From Spirosoma radiotolerans (GTDB lineage Bacteria; Bacteroidota; Bacteroidia; Cytophagales; Spirosomataceae): a stretch of DNA of 64,000 nucleotides. Made by a program: the position numbers and the translations under genes. Below are positions 9,304 through 18,167 of the stretch, in pieces. The stretch is from NCBI RefSeq assembly GCF_000974425.1, contig NZ_CP010429.1, forward strand, positions 3,286,001 to 3,350,000, read 5' to 3'. Under the pieces are notes generated by a model. It did no database searches. It was not told where the DNA came from and was given only the letters and a program-made list of their open reading frames with translations. How positions within the stretch are numbered: the stretch's first letter is position 1; the number at the start of each line of letters is the position of its first letter.

Positions 9304-10347
9304 TTACGCTCTCTTCGGGTCGAGCACAACGTGTTTGATGCGCTTTCGTTTCCAGGTGTAAGTGACGTGAATAAGGCCATCCGCTGTTTGAATAACCGCT
9401 GGATACGAGAATTCACCGGGTTCGTTTTCGAGAACCGCCAGCGTTTTCCAGGTTTTTCCATCATCGGAAATTGCTACGTCGAGGGGTGTGCGGGCTCCGC
9501 CATGTCCTTCCTTATTCCCGACCGGGTTGTAAACCAACACCTGACGACCGTCTTTCAGGGTCACCGCGTCCGTTCCCGAGTTCGGATTCAGCAGGGTTGT
9601 TTTCTGCAATGGCGACCAGCTCTTGCCCCCATCTTTTGACCATGTTTCGAGAATAAACCCAACTTTCTGACTACGGCAGAGGGCCTGTAACTGTCCATTC
9701 GGATGAAACAAAATACTTGGTTGAATTGCTCCGTCAGTGACGCCCTCATTGATGGGTGCTGTTTTCTGCCACGTTTTCCCCCAGTCGCTGGTTTGCTCGA
9801 AATGCACGCGCCAGTTGTGATCTTCCGAACTGCTGGGGCATAACAAAACTCCGGACGCCAGCAAAACAGGTTTATTTTTGATAGGTCCTACAATGCCTTC
9901 AGGAAGTCGCTCCGCTTCCGACCAGGTCCTGCCGCCATCTTTGGATCGTTTTAACAGTCCCCACCAGGTCGATGGGCTGGGCCCGACTTTATAGAACAGA
10001 ATCAATTCACCTTTAGGTGCCTGAAACAGAACTGGATTCCAGCACGGCAACCGCTTTCCATCCGGTTGCGCACCGGTGGCTACTTCTACTGGTGTCGACC
10101 AGGCCGTGCCGGTCCGGCTACTCACCCAAATGCCTACATTGGGATGACGCTCATACTCGCCCCCAAACCAGGCAGCAACTAGTGCATTCGGCGTTTCGGC
10201 AATGGTCGACGCATGACATTCTGGCGTGGGCGGTTGTTCGTAGATCAACTCACTTCGGAGAATAGCCGGGTTAGCTGGCTGAGCGAACAGGTCCAGGCTG
10301 AACAAACAGAGAATAACAAGCGAAAGCGAGCGGGTTATTATTTTCAC
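9304..10347 (-). CDS. Secreted BNR-repeat (sialidase-fold) protein in the rhamnose operon
   Basis: 347 residues with a GTG start that overlaps the stop of the upstream VOC gene (GTGA). Residues 1-22 are a signal peptide ending in LFAQ, so it is periplasmic or secreted. It has Asp-box repeats of the S-x-D-x-G-x-T-W type (SKDGGRTWSE, TSDWGKTWQK, SKDGGKSWSP, SDDGKTWKTL), typical of six-bladed sialidase-like propellers (BNR_2). Such proteins are often labelled exo-alpha-sialidase, but no sialic acid genes are nearby. Its place at the end of a rhamnose operon suggests a substrate with terminal rhamnose or uronic acid. Rhamnose-releasing lyases with a propeller fold exist, but that assignment is inference. 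Confidence 0.75.
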   Translation of the reverse strand: MKIITRSLSLVILCLFSLDLFAQPANPAILRSELIYEQPPTPECHASTIAETPNALVAAWFGGEYERHPNVGIWVSSRTGTAWSTPVEVATGAQPDGKRLPCWNPVLFQAPKGELILFYKVGPSPSTWWGLLKRSKDGGRTWSEAERLPEGIVGPIKNKPVLLASGVLLCPSSSEDHNWRVHFEQTSDWGKTWQKTAPINEGVTDGAIQPSILFHPNGQLQALCRSQKVGFILETWSKDGGKSWSPLQKTTLLNPNSGTDAVTLKDGRQVLVYNPVGNKEGHGGARTPLDVAISDDGKTWKTLAVLENEPGEFSYPAVIQTADGLIHVTYTWKRKRIKHVVLDPKRA

Positions 10348-10709
10348 GTATGTAATTTGTTCTTAATCAATTGCCCAATAAATAGCAATGTTTTTGTACT
10401 GGGAATAATTATGTGCGCTTCTCTCATACCATACGCCTGGTCGAAGGGTTCTTTTACCCTGAGTGACGCCACGTTGTATTTGATGAACTCCCAAAGCAAG
10501 TCGATATCGTCTACTTCCAGGTAAAATGACTGTTCACCAATCTCGGCTCCAGCCCGTTGGACATGGACGGTGAGGTTATTTTTGTGGAGGATGCTATATG
10601 TTTCGTCATGCCTTGCCCGACGAAATGCCAGCACATCCTCAAAAAAGTGCGCGGTTTCCTTCAGATCAAAAGAAGGAATCATTGGACTAAGATGCAAGGC
10701 GTTGTCCAT
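10344..10709 (-). CDS. VOC (glyoxalase/bleomycin-resistance fold) protein
   Basis: 121 residues from the ATG at 10709 (MDNALHLSPMIPSFDLKETA). The longer frame to 10760 would overlap rhaM and carries no homology-like sequence. One VOC beta-alpha-beta-beta-beta module is visible, with FFEDVLAFRRARHDETYSILHK and a second half FYLEVDDIDLLWEFIKY. It lies between rhaM and the BNR gene with tight spacing, so it is cotranscribed with rhamnose genes. The substrate is unknown; VOC proteins include lyases, dioxygenases and epimerases. Confidence 0.7.
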   Translation of the reverse strand: MDNALHLSPMIPSFDLKETAHFFEDVLAFRRARHDETYSILHKNNLTVHVQRAGAEIGEQSFYLEVDDIDLLWEFIKYNVASLRVKEPFDQAYGMREAHIIIPSTKTLLFIGQLIKNKLHT

Positions 10710-10740
10710 GTAAAAGTAGCTAGTTTGCTTTTTAATAATA

Positions 10741-11055
10741 CTAGTCCTGATGGAACACACGGGTTAAGGAAACGGCGACTGGGGAGTTGTCGGGATTTGT
10801 TTCCATCAAATCGGCCATATAGGCCCACCAGCGCTGCATAACGGGCAATCCTGGTAACGCTTCGGTGGTATGGTTTGGCAGGCGCTTCTGTACAGCAAAC
10901 AAGGTTCCTGTTGCATGATCGAGGTAAATCGAATAATCCCGGATACCTGCCTCCTTGAGAGCAGCCGTTAATTCCGGCCAGATCGCATCGTGCCTACGCT
11001 GGTATTCAGCCGCCACGCCCGGTTTCAATTTCATTGTAAACGCTATTTCTTCCAT
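10741..11055 (-). CDS. rhaM: L-rhamnose mutarotase
   Basis: 104 residues, the normal family length. It interconverts alpha and beta anomers of L-rhamnose in the cytoplasm so that rhamnose isomerase receives its preferred form. Recognisable segments are [31 protein letters not shown] and the C-terminal [17 protein letters not shown]. The gene is on the same strand as the kinase, isomerase and aldolase genes. A 180-bp gap to the kinase holds a long imperfect inverted repeat. Confidence 0.93.
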   Translation of the reverse strand: MEEIAFTMKLKPGVAAEYQRRHDAIWPELTAALKEAGIRDYSIYLDHATGTLFAVQKRLPNHTTEALPGLPVMQRWWAYMADLMETNPDNSPVAVSLTRVFHQD

Positions 11056-11070
11056 TGGCTTGTCGTTTAG

Positions 11071-11172
11071 GGTTTACAGTTTGAGGTTTACGGCGGTCCG
11101 TCGCACGGTTGGCTGACGCCTGTATAGCTTCGCGCTAGCCACCGTGCGACGGGCCGCCACAAACCGTGAACC
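11071..11172. repeat. Long imperfect inverted repeat between the rhamnose kinase and rhaM
   Basis: Arms at about 11071-11119 and 11131-11172 pair over most of their length. The inner parts (CGTCGCACGGT with GGCTGACGC, and their complements) match best. The outer GGTTTACAGTTTGAGG and inner GGTTGGCTGACGC segments recur in the repeats at 14674-14736 and 36734-36819, so the three are probably one family. No U-run follows on either strand. Confidence 0.6.
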
Positions 11173-11233
11173 GGACAAGGCGAGTAACCAGCGGGTTCAC
11201 TCTCATGTGCGGTAGGGTCAATAAAAAGGCCTT

Positions 11234-12649
11234 TCAGGCAATCACCGACGTGGTGTACTTCTTTAGGTCAACGCAATCGCTTGGGAGCGGCTGAGCATTC
11301 CAATAAGAATGAATGGCCAGGGCGGCTCCTAATGCCGACGCCTGAGCCACCGAGGCAGCATACACGTCGATGTCGGGAAAGGCTTTAGCCAGCAGGTTCA
11401 TGTAAATAGGGTTTTTTCCAAAGCCACCATCTACAAAAAGCCGTTTGACGTTTACCCGGTTGTTCGATGTGTCGGCAAGAACAAGGTTCGTTGAAATCAA
11501 TTGCTGGGCAACAATATCCAGCATCAACTGATGATAAGCCTCCTCGTACGTTGCGAAATCCGCCAGGTCACGTTGCCCAAACAAAGATCCCTGCATGGAA
11601 AGCAGTTGTTTTCCTTTGGCATCTTCTTCTGTGGTTACCTGACTGACATGCTGACGCAGTTGTTCGACCAAGTCAGGGTCGTATGCTACCCGAACATAGG
11701 CATCGATCGGTACCTGAAAATGATCGGCCAGGCGTTTTACCTGATGCTCGTGCTCATAACCCGCAAACAAACGGGCCGATTTGACCGGCTGCCCTTTATA
11801 ATGCATGTAGTTGAGACAGTCATACTGCAACTCCTCCGGAGTTAGCGGACTGCTGTTGAATGGGTTCATGCTCACGCACCAGGTCCCGGTTGAGATCAGC
11901 ACAAACGGCTCCTGAAACGATGCCAGATAGGGAATTAATGCCGCCGAACTGTCGTGAAGACCAACGCCTACCTGAATGGAGTTACCGTTCACAGTCACCA
12001 GACGGGCCGAGTCAGACGGGACAATTGGCGCCAGACGGGTATCGAGTTTTTCTTTACCAACCCAGGAATGGTAGACCTGCCGGTCGAAATCCCAGAGCAT
12101 GGTATGACACCCAATACTGGTCAGATCCGAAACTGGCCATTGGCTGATTAAATAGCTGGCATATTGCGGCAAATGCAGCGCGTAGCCCAGGCGATTGAAC
12201 AAGTCGGGCTGCTCGTATTTAAATCGGTACAACTGAAGCCCGGAATTTAAACTGCTTAGCGAGGGTGAGGCCGTTTGTCGGGTAATCTCTGATTCAGGCC
12301 CGTACTTACGAAAAAACTGCTGGAGTAGTGTCGGGGGGTAAGCTTTCAGGTAATTATACAGCGGACACAGCGGTTTTCCGGCCGGATCAATCAAAACCAG
12401 ACTAGCGCCATACGTTGAGAAATTAACCGCCTGAACGGAAAAATCAGGCAAGGCCAGCACCTCCGTCAGCGACAATGTTATCCAGTTGGTTAGCTGGTCA
12501 AGATCCTCACAGGCGTCTCCATCGTTGTCTGTAATCTCGACAAACTGTTCCGATTTTTCCCACACAATTCGATAATATTCATCAAAGAGGAACAGCTTTT
12601 TATTGGTCTTCCCAATATCGAAGACGGCAATAGCGGGAGTCTGTTTCAT
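11234..12649 (-). CDS. rhaB: FGGY-family carbohydrate kinase, probable L-rhamnulokinase
   Basis: 471 residues. It is predicted to phosphorylate L-rhamnulose at O-1 using ATP in the cytoplasm. The N-terminal actin-like ATPase domain starts with AVFDIGKTNKKLFLFD. The second FGGY domain includes FVLISTGTWCVSMNPF and the C-terminal FVDGGFGKNPIYMNLLAKAF plus the QASALGAALA helix. Length and domain order fit FGGY kinases. Sequence alone would only give a sugar kinase; the rhamnulokinase call rests on its place between rhaI and rhaM. Confidence 0.85.
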   Translation of the reverse strand: MKQTPAIAVFDIGKTNKKLFLFDEYYRIVWEKSEQFVEITDNDGDACEDLDQLTNWITLSLTEVLALPDFSVQAVNFSTYGASLVLIDPAGKPLCPLYNYLKAYPPTLLQQFFRKYGPESEITRQTASPSLSSLNSGLQLYRFKYEQPDLFNRLGYALHLPQYASYLISQWPVSDLTSIGCHTMLWDFDRQVYHSWVGKEKLDTRLAPIVPSDSARLVTVNGNSIQVGVGLHDSSAALIPYLASFQEPFVLISTGTWCVSMNPFNSSPLTPEELQYDCLNYMHYKGQPVKSARLFAGYEHEHQVKRLADHFQVPIDAYVRVAYDPDLVEQLRQHVSQVTTEEDAKGKQLLSMQGSLFGQRDLADFATYEEAYHQLMLDIVAQQLISTNLVLADTSNNRVNVKRLFVDGGFGKNPIYMNLLAKAFPDIDVYAASVAQASALGAALAIHSYWNAQPLPSDCVDLKKYTTSVIA

Positions 12650-12671
12650 GTAGTAATGAGTGAAAGAATGA

Positions 12672-12733
12672 AAGAGCGAAAGAGTGGTAACGCGTGCGTA
12701 TGCACCAAACCGGCAGACCGCTCTTTCGCTCTT
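12672..12733. repeat. 17-bp inverted repeat between rhaI and the kinase
   Basis: Arms at 12672-12688 and 12717-12733 pair with one G-U, around a 28-nt spacer. The repeat lies inside the operon and has no T-run, so it may tune mRNA stability rather than stop transcription. Confidence 0.5.
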
Positions 12734-12736
12734 GAT

Positions 12737-14011
12737 TTACAGTCCCGTGGTTACAGTTTTGGCACCCCGCTCGCCAATAAGTTGCTGGCGGACATTTAAC
12801 TGCCGATACAAACCCAGCGGATTTAAGGAAGCACCAGCCCGACGACGGGCTTCGGCAACCAGAGGCCGAACGTCGGTCCGGAAGGCGTCCTGCAAAATCT
12901 CCTGTGCCCGTACCGGATCGTTGGCCTCCCGGGCATCTTCCAGCGCTTCGCGGTCGACTATAAGCGCCTGTGCATAAGCAATTTGTATAGCTTCTACCGA
13001 CTGAAGCAAGTCTTCGAGGGGATCTTTTACGTTGTGACTCGCATCGATCATCCAGCCAAGGTCAGTTGCATGGTTCATCCCGCGGGCGTCCAGCCCATCG
13101 ACCAGTTCGGTGAAAATCAGGAATAACTGGTACGGTTTGATACTGCCTGCTGTCAGATCATCATCGCCATATTTGGAGTCGTTGAAATGGAAGCCCCCAA
13201 GCTTACCCTGGTGTAATAAAATCGCAACGATCTGTTCGATGTTGGCATTGGGCAAATGGTGGCCTAAGTCAACAAGGGTATAGGCTTTGGGGCCGAGTTT
13301 GTTGGCATACAGGAAGCTGCTGCCCCAATCGCCAACGGTCATTGAATAAAAATTAGGCTCGAAAGCCTTGTACTCCACAAACAGCTTCCAGTCATTGGGC
13401 AAAGCCGCGTAGATCTCTTCGAGACTCGACAGTGTCCGGTCAAATGCTTTGCGGAAGTTAAGCTGACCCGGAAAGCAGGATCCATCCGACAGCCAGACGG
13501 TCAGCGCATCGGAGCCCAACGCCACGCCATGCCGGATCACCTCAATATTATGCTCGATAGCCTGCCGACGCACAGCCGGATCGGTATGTTGTAAGGAGCC
13601 AAATTTGTAACTCTGCTGCGCATCGAGCTGATCCTGAAACGTATTGGAGTTCACAGCATCGAACCGCAATCCGTGCTGAGCCGCCAATTGCCTGATCGCG
13701 TTGGGATCGGTCGGGATATCCCAGGGGATGTGCAGGGAAATTGCGCCACTGGCGCGGTTCAGCGCATGGAGAAGGCCTACATCGGCGATTTTTTCTTCCA
13801 GACTACGGGGTTCTCCCCCACCCGGAAACCGCCCAAAACGGGTGCCGCCTGTTCCCAGCGCCCAACTCGGAATAGCAATCTGGAAATCAATTAGTTTCTG
13901 AATAACCGGCTCTGCCTTAGCCACCTCCTGTGTCCAGTAGGATAGTTTCCGTTGATGGCCTTCCAACTGCGTTTGGTTATACTCAGCAATAGATTCAGGG
14001 TCGAGTTTCAT
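12737..14011 (-). CDS. rhaI: L-rhamnose isomerase, Pseudomonas type
   Basis: 424 residues. It converts L-rhamnose to L-rhamnulose in the cytoplasm. It belongs to the TIM-barrel RhaI family of Pseudomonas stutzeri type, not the E. coli RhaA type. Visible metal-site segments are LFVEYKAFEPNFYSMTVGDWG, LVDLGHHLPNANIEQ and GGFHFNDSKYGDDDL (the conserved HFND...D pattern). The ATG start (MKLDPESIAEYNQ) is clear. The upstream operon gene rhaEW is separated from it by the opposite-strand RAYT element. Confidence 0.92.
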   Translation of the reverse strand: MKLDPESIAEYNQTQLEGHQRKLSYWTQEVAKAEPVIQKLIDFQIAIPSWALGTGGTRFGRFPGGGEPRSLEEKIADVGLLHALNRASGAISLHIPWDIPTDPNAIRQLAAQHGLRFDAVNSNTFQDQLDAQQSYKFGSLQHTDPAVRRQAIEHNIEVIRHGVALGSDALTVWLSDGSCFPGQLNFRKAFDRTLSSLEEIYAALPNDWKLFVEYKAFEPNFYSMTVGDWGSSFLYANKLGPKAYTLVDLGHHLPNANIEQIVAILLHQGKLGGFHFNDSKYGDDDLTAGSIKPYQLFLIFTELVDGLDARGMNHATDLGWMIDASHNVKDPLEDLLQSVEAIQIAYAQALIVDREALEDAREANDPVRAQEILQDAFRTDVRPLVAEARRRAGASLNPLGLYRQLNVRQQLIGERGAKTVTTGL

Positions 14012-14066
14012 TAGGTTTAGGATTTATGTATCCGTTTTACAGGATTTGCGTCATATCTCTATTATC

Positions 14067-14663
14067 AGCCCACACATTTATGTGTGGGTTCACAAAACCA
14101 ACTAGTCACCACTTGACAACCGTTTTAACGGTTTACCTGCAACCAATGAGCCATTCAAAATCTAAAATCTGGGTCCACGCCGTGATTTCAACGAAAGGCC
14201 GCCAACCCCTTATTCAACCTATTATTCGCCCAACCGTACATTCAGAATTACGCAATCAACTTATCGCCATGAACTGCTGTGTTGACTGCATCGGCGGTGT
14301 GGCCGATCATGTTCATCTTCTGTTTTTGCTCAATCCACAGAAGTCTATTGCCGATGTGGTTAAGCAAATTAAAGGGGGCAGTTCGCATGCATTTAATCAG
14401 ACGAATTTAACCGCAGCGCATTTTGCCTGGCAAATCGGTTATGGTGCATTTTCAGTTAGTGAATCGCATGTAAAACGCGTCAGAGCCTACATTTTAAGTC
14501 AGAAGGAACACCACCGTAACGTGACATTTATGGATGAGTACCACCGATTTATGATTCACTATGGGTTACCAGATGATGCTATAGGGTAGCCCGGAAAACC
14601 GTTGAAACGGTTAAAAAATGTGGGCTATTCGATTGTCCAAACCCACAAATTTATTTGTGGGTT
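14067..14663. mobile_element. RAYT/REP-like element with nested palindromes, inserted in the rhamnose operon
   Basis: A Y1 transposase gene sits between two nested pairs of palindromes. The outer pair is 14069-14088 and 14640-14663: CCCACA arms with a TTTA loop, 8 bp and 10 bp stems. The inner pair is 14118-14133 and 14597-14612: AACCGTT arms with a 2-nt loop. Left and right copies resemble each other closely and appear in mirror order. This is the organisation expected of a REP-associated tyrosine transposase and its substrate hairpins. The element lies between rhaEW and rhaI, which are both on the other strand. Confidence 0.75.
14146..14589 (+). CDS. REP-associated tyrosine transposase (Y1, IS200/IS605-like)
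   Basis: 147 residues from the ATG at 14146 (MSHSKSKIWVHAVIST). The upstream frame to 14026 would run through the left palindromes and is rejected. The HUH motif is in VADHVHLLFLL and the catalytic tyrosine is probably that of RAYILSQKEHHR. Single-strand-specific Y1 nucleases of this size cleave and join DNA at hairpins. There is no companion TnpB. The gene looks intact, so the element may still be active or may serve only REP dispersal. Confidence 0.88.
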   Translation: MSHSKSKIWVHAVISTKGRQPLIQPIIRPTVHSELRNQLIAMNCCVDCIGGVADHVHLLFLLNPQKSIADVVKQIKGGSSHAFNQTNLTAAHFAWQIGYGAFSVSESHVKRVRAYILSQKEHHRNVTFMDEYHRFMIHYGLPDDAIG

Positions 14664-14673
14664 GATAAAACAA

Positions 14674-14736
14674 GTTTACGGTTTGTGGTTGCTGGCGCCA
14701 GCGCTCTTGACGCGCCAGCAACCACAATCCGTAAAC
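14674..14736. repeat. 25-bp inverted repeat downstream of rhaEW
   Basis: Arms at 14674-14698 and 14712-14736 match at 24 of 25 positions around a 13-nt loop. The right arm ends 12 bp before the rhaEW stop. The GTTTACGG...TGTGGTT outer part and the TTGCTGGCGC inner part resemble the repeats at 11071 and 36734. On the minus strand it may work as the rhaEW transcript 3' hairpin. Confidence 0.7.
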
Positions 14737-14748
14737 CACAAACCTATT

Positions 14749-16854
14749 TTACCGAACAAAGGCCATGGCGACACCTCCATCGACATTCAGGACGTTACCG
14801 GTCGATTTAGCCAGCAATCCGTTTACGAACGCCAGGCACGCATTGGCGATGTCGTCGGGCAAAATGACTTCGTTCAACAGGGTGCGCTTGGCATAGTAGG
14901 CAGGCAATTCGTCTACGGTCACCCCGTAGGCTTTGGCACGGCCTTCGGCCCAAGCACCAGCCCAGATTTTGGAATCGGAGATAACAGCGTCGGGATTCAC
15001 GACATTTACCCGGATGTGATCTTTGCCTAACTCGGCCGCATTCAGTCGGCTGAGGTGTAATTGAGCCGCTTTGGCTGACCCATATCCCGCGTTGTTGGGA
15101 CCCGATACGAGAGCGTTTTTACTGACAATATTGATCACGTCCCCGCCCAGTTTTTGCTTGCGCATAACGGCTACAGCCTGTTGGGTAACCAGAAACTGAC
15201 CTTTTACCAGCACGTCATACAGCAAATCCCAATCGCTTTCAGTATGCTCTTCAAGGGGCTTGGAAATACTCAGACCAGCGCAGTTAACGACAATGTCGAC
15301 CCCGCCGAAGGCCAGGGCAGCGGCACTGTAGGCGTTCGCGATCGTTTCGGAGTTAGTTACATCTAACTGAACTGCCGTGTAGGCATCCTTTCCGTATTGA
15401 TCCTTAAACTCCTCATTAGCAGAGGCCAGCCGATCGGCGTCGTTGTCGTTGATGATAACGACGGCTCCTTCGGCCAGAAACGTTTTCGCGATGGCTTTAC
15501 CGATGCCTCCGGCACTACCCGTAATGAGCGCCACTTTCCCCGACAGCGGTTTTGGCTTTGGCATCCGCTGTAGTTTAGCTTCTTCCAGCAGCCAGTATTC
15601 AATATCAAAAGCCTCCTGCTCGGGCAAACCAACATAGTCCGAGACGGCTTCGGCCCCCTTCATGACATTGATGGCATTAGTATAAAATTCAGCCGCCACG
15701 CGGGCCGTTTGCTTGTCTTTAGCAAAGGTGAACATGCCCACGGCTGGCCACAGAATTACCACCGGATTCGGGTCGCGGATGGCGGGGCTATTATCGTGCT
15801 TGTTGCGCTCGTAGTAGGCGGCATAATCGTCGCGGTAGTCGGCAAAGGCTTTTTCCAGATAAGCGTCACTATCAGCCGACGATAATTGGATTGGGTCCAG
15901 AACCAGCGGACGAATTTTCGTGCGCAGAAAGTGGTCAGGACAACTGGTTCCCAGGCGGGCCAGACGGGACAAATCCGTTGAATTCACAAACTCCAGTACG
16001 CGCTCGTCGTCGGTGAAGTGGCCCACCATCCGCCGATGCCCCGACGCCAGTCCACGTAGGACAGGCATTAACGAGGCTGCCTGTTTTTTACGCGTATCCG
16101 CATCGGTATTCTCGCGGGCAGGCCCACCAAATACAGCGCGTTTCTTGCCATAATTAGCGGCCAGGTATTCGGACGCCTGTTCAATCACCTCCAGTGTATT
16201 GATATACGATTCATAGGATGTATCTCCCCAGGTAAACAACCCGTGTCCGCCCAGAATCACTCCACGCAGATTTGGGTTATTCCGAACGGTTTCTTCCAGT
16301 TTCAGGCCCAGGTCGAAACCGGGCCGCTGCCAGGGTAGCCAGGCCAGCTGGTCCCCCCAGATCTGGTGCATAATGGCTTCACCATCCCGGCTGGCCGCAA
16401 TCGCAATGAGTGCATCGGGGTGCAGGTGGTCAATATGTTTGAAGGGCAATAACCCGTGTAACGGCGTATCGATCGAAGGAGCCGCGCACTTCGGATCGAA
16501 GAGACAATGATCGAAGAGACCAACCATTTCGTCTTCGAAAGCCAGCCCACGGTAGCGGTTTTTCAACGCATGCAAGCGCTCGACGTAGAGATTGGCACAT
16601 CCTTTTTTAGTCAGTGTACCAATGTCCCCACCGGATCCTTTAACCCACATTACTTCTACTGGCTCACCCGTCAAAGGATTAGTTTCCATTAGTTTAACCG
16701 ACGTATTCCCTCCGGCGTAATTCGTTAAGCGCAGGTCGGCTCCGAGCAGATTGGAACGGTATATAAACAGGGCGACTTCGTCACCAGCCAGTTCTGCCGC
16801 CTTTTTGTCATCCCAGAGGTAGCTCACATAGTTGAACGCTTGCGTCGTATTCAT
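14749..16854 (-). CDS. rhaEW: Bifunctional rhamnulose-1-phosphate aldolase / L-lactaldehyde dehydrogenase
   Basis: 701 residues, a fusion of two enzymes (also called rhaD in some annotations). The N-terminal class II aldolase/adducin domain (about 1-410) splits rhamnulose-1-phosphate into DHAP and L-lactaldehyde. Its zinc-site histidines lie in FKHIDHLHPDALIA and LGGHGLFTWGD. The C-terminal short-chain dehydrogenase domain (about 435-701) has the Rossmann motif TGSAGGIGKAIA and the catalytic YGSAK, and handles L-lactaldehyde. Fused, the two remove the aldehyde quickly. It is the first gene of the minus-strand rhamnose operon, divergent from rhaT. Confidence 0.94.
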   Translation of the reverse strand: MNTTQAFNYVSYLWDDKKAAELAGDEVALFIYRSNLLGADLRLTNYAGGNTSVKLMETNPLTGEPVEVMWVKGSGGDIGTLTKKGCANLYVERLHALKNRYRGLAFEDEMVGLFDHCLFDPKCAAPSIDTPLHGLLPFKHIDHLHPDALIAIAASRDGEAIMHQIWGDQLAWLPWQRPGFDLGLKLEETVRNNPNLRGVILGGHGLFTWGDTSYESYINTLEVIEQASEYLAANYGKKRAVFGGPARENTDADTRKKQAASLMPVLRGLASGHRRMVGHFTDDERVLEFVNSTDLSRLARLGTSCPDHFLRTKIRPLVLDPIQLSSADSDAYLEKAFADYRDDYAAYYERNKHDNSPAIRDPNPVVILWPAVGMFTFAKDKQTARVAAEFYTNAINVMKGAEAVSDYVGLPEQEAFDIEYWLLEEAKLQRMPKPKPLSGKVALITGSAGGIGKAIAKTFLAEGAVVIINDNDADRLASANEEFKDQYGKDAYTAVQLDVTNSETIANAYSAAALAFGGVDIVVNCAGLSISKPLEEHTESDWDLLYDVLVKGQFLVTQQAVAVMRKQKLGGDVINIVSKNALVSGPNNAGYGSAKAAQLHLSRLNAAELGKDHIRVNVVNPDAVISDSKIWAGAWAEGRAKAYGVTVDELPAYYAKRTLLNEVILPDDIANACLAFVNGLLAKSTGNVLNVDGGVAMAFVR

Positions 16855-17055
16855 AAATATTTAGTAAGTAGTATCTTCAGAAATCGTGTTTTAGACAAAG
16901 TAAGCTTTTTCCCTTTTCTCCTGCTTCATGTACTCTCCTGTTAGTCTTATTAAAAAATAAGGTTCTTTTTAAGAGCTCGATTTACTTGACAAAACAGGTG
17001 AGCACAGGAAAGCTTTTGACGATGCACAGCATAAATTTGAAAAAACGTAGATAAA
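16855..17055. promoter_or_regulatory. Divergent control region between rhaEW and rhaT
   Basis: This 201-bp region drives both directions. TAAATTTG at 17032-17039 matches the -7 consensus 17 bp before the rhaT GTG. The short palindrome CTTATTAAAAAATAAG at 16946-16961 could be an operator. No rhamnose regulator gene is present in the window, so control must come from elsewhere. Confidence 0.4.
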
Positions 17056-18093
17056 GTGGCTGTATTCCTAGGTGTCTTTTTTCATGCGCTGGGTGGTTTT
17101 GCCTCCGGCAGTTTTTACATACCGTATCAGAAAGTTCGTGGGTGGGCCTGGGAAAGCTACTGGTTCGTCGGTGGTTTATTTTCCTGGTTAGCCGCTCCCC
17201 TCTTGCTAGGCTCGCTAACGGTAACGAACTTATTTGGCGTACTGGGACAGATACCCCGCGAAACAATCCTATGGACTTATTTCTGGGGGGTTCTGTGGGG
17301 TTTTGGTGGCTTAACCTTTGGCTTGGCCATGCGTTATTTAGGCTTATCGCTCGGGATGGCCGTAACGCTGGGGCTTTGCGCTGTTTTCGGAACGCTGGTG
17401 CCACCCATCTGGCAAGGCCAGTTTGGGCAGTTGATCGGCACAACGTCCGGTCAGGTTATCATCCTTGGGCTGGGCGTATGTGTATTGGGTATCTCGATTT
17501 GCGGCATTGCCGGTATGATGAAAGAACGCTCTCTATCGGATGAACAAAAAAAAGCCGTCATCGCCGAATTCGATATTCGGAAAGGATTGCTGGTCGCTGT
17601 TTTCTCGGGTATTATGAGTGCCTGCTTTTCGTTTGGGCTTACAGCCGGCCAACCGATTGCCGATCTGGCGGTCAAAAACGGGACGGATCCTTTGTATATG
17701 AACAATGCCGCCTTGGTGATCATTCTGCTGGGCGGCCTAACAACAAATGCTATCTGGACGATCTACCTGAACATCCGCAACCGTACGTATACCGACTACG
17801 GTAACATATCCACGCCTATTGTCAAGAATATTATTTTCTGCGCCATGGCGGGCTTTACCTGGTATTTCCAGTTCTTCTTTTACGGCATGGGCGATAGCAA
17901 AATGGGCGAATACCGATTCTCGGGCTGGACGCTCCACATGGCGTTTATCATTGCCTTCAGTAGTTTCTGGGGGCTCTACCTGCACGAATGGCGCGGTGCC
18001 AACAAACCTACCATGCGCACCATTACGCTTGGTATCACGCTGGTTGTGCTATCGACGGTTGTTGTTGGCATTGGCAATTACCTCGCCGAATAA
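17056..18093 (+). CDS. rhaT: L-rhamnose/proton symporter
   Basis: 345 residues with about ten hydrophobic segments. It imports L-rhamnose with protons across the inner membrane. The N-terminal FHALGGFASGSFYIPYQKVR and the segment WAWESYWFVGGLFSWLAAP match the RhaT family pattern. It uses GTG; a TGA 18 bp upstream in frame excludes an earlier start. It diverges from rhaEW, which puts uptake and catabolism under one control region. Confidence 0.92.
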   Translation: MAVFLGVFFHALGGFASGSFYIPYQKVRGWAWESYWFVGGLFSWLAAPLLLGSLTVTNLFGVLGQIPRETILWTYFWGVLWGFGGLTFGLAMRYLGLSLGMAVTLGLCAVFGTLVPPIWQGQFGQLIGTTSGQVIILGLGVCVLGISICGIAGMMKERSLSDEQKKAVIAEFDIRKGLLVAVFSGIMSACFSFGLTAGQPIADLAVKNGTDPLYMNNAALVIILLGGLTTNAIWTIYLNIRNRTYTDYGNISTPIVKNIIFCAMAGFTWYFQFFFYGMGDSKMGEYRFSGWTLHMAFIIAFSSFWGLYLHEWRGANKPTMRTITLGITLVVLSTVVVGIGNYLAE

Positions 18094-18167
18094 TGTAGAA
18101 AACTACTCTTTATACATAAGCCGAGCCATTCTTATTAAAACAGCACGGCTCCTGTGTAAGAGAAAAA

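Noticed and set aside
16982..17443. 153-codon minus-strand frame over the rhaT start
   Set aside because: Antisense to rhaT, whose sequence is clear. Basic, low-complexity product.
18094..18167. Possible terminator between rhaT and metF
   Set aside because: Only short imperfect GAGCC/GGCTC pairing is present, so I did not call it.
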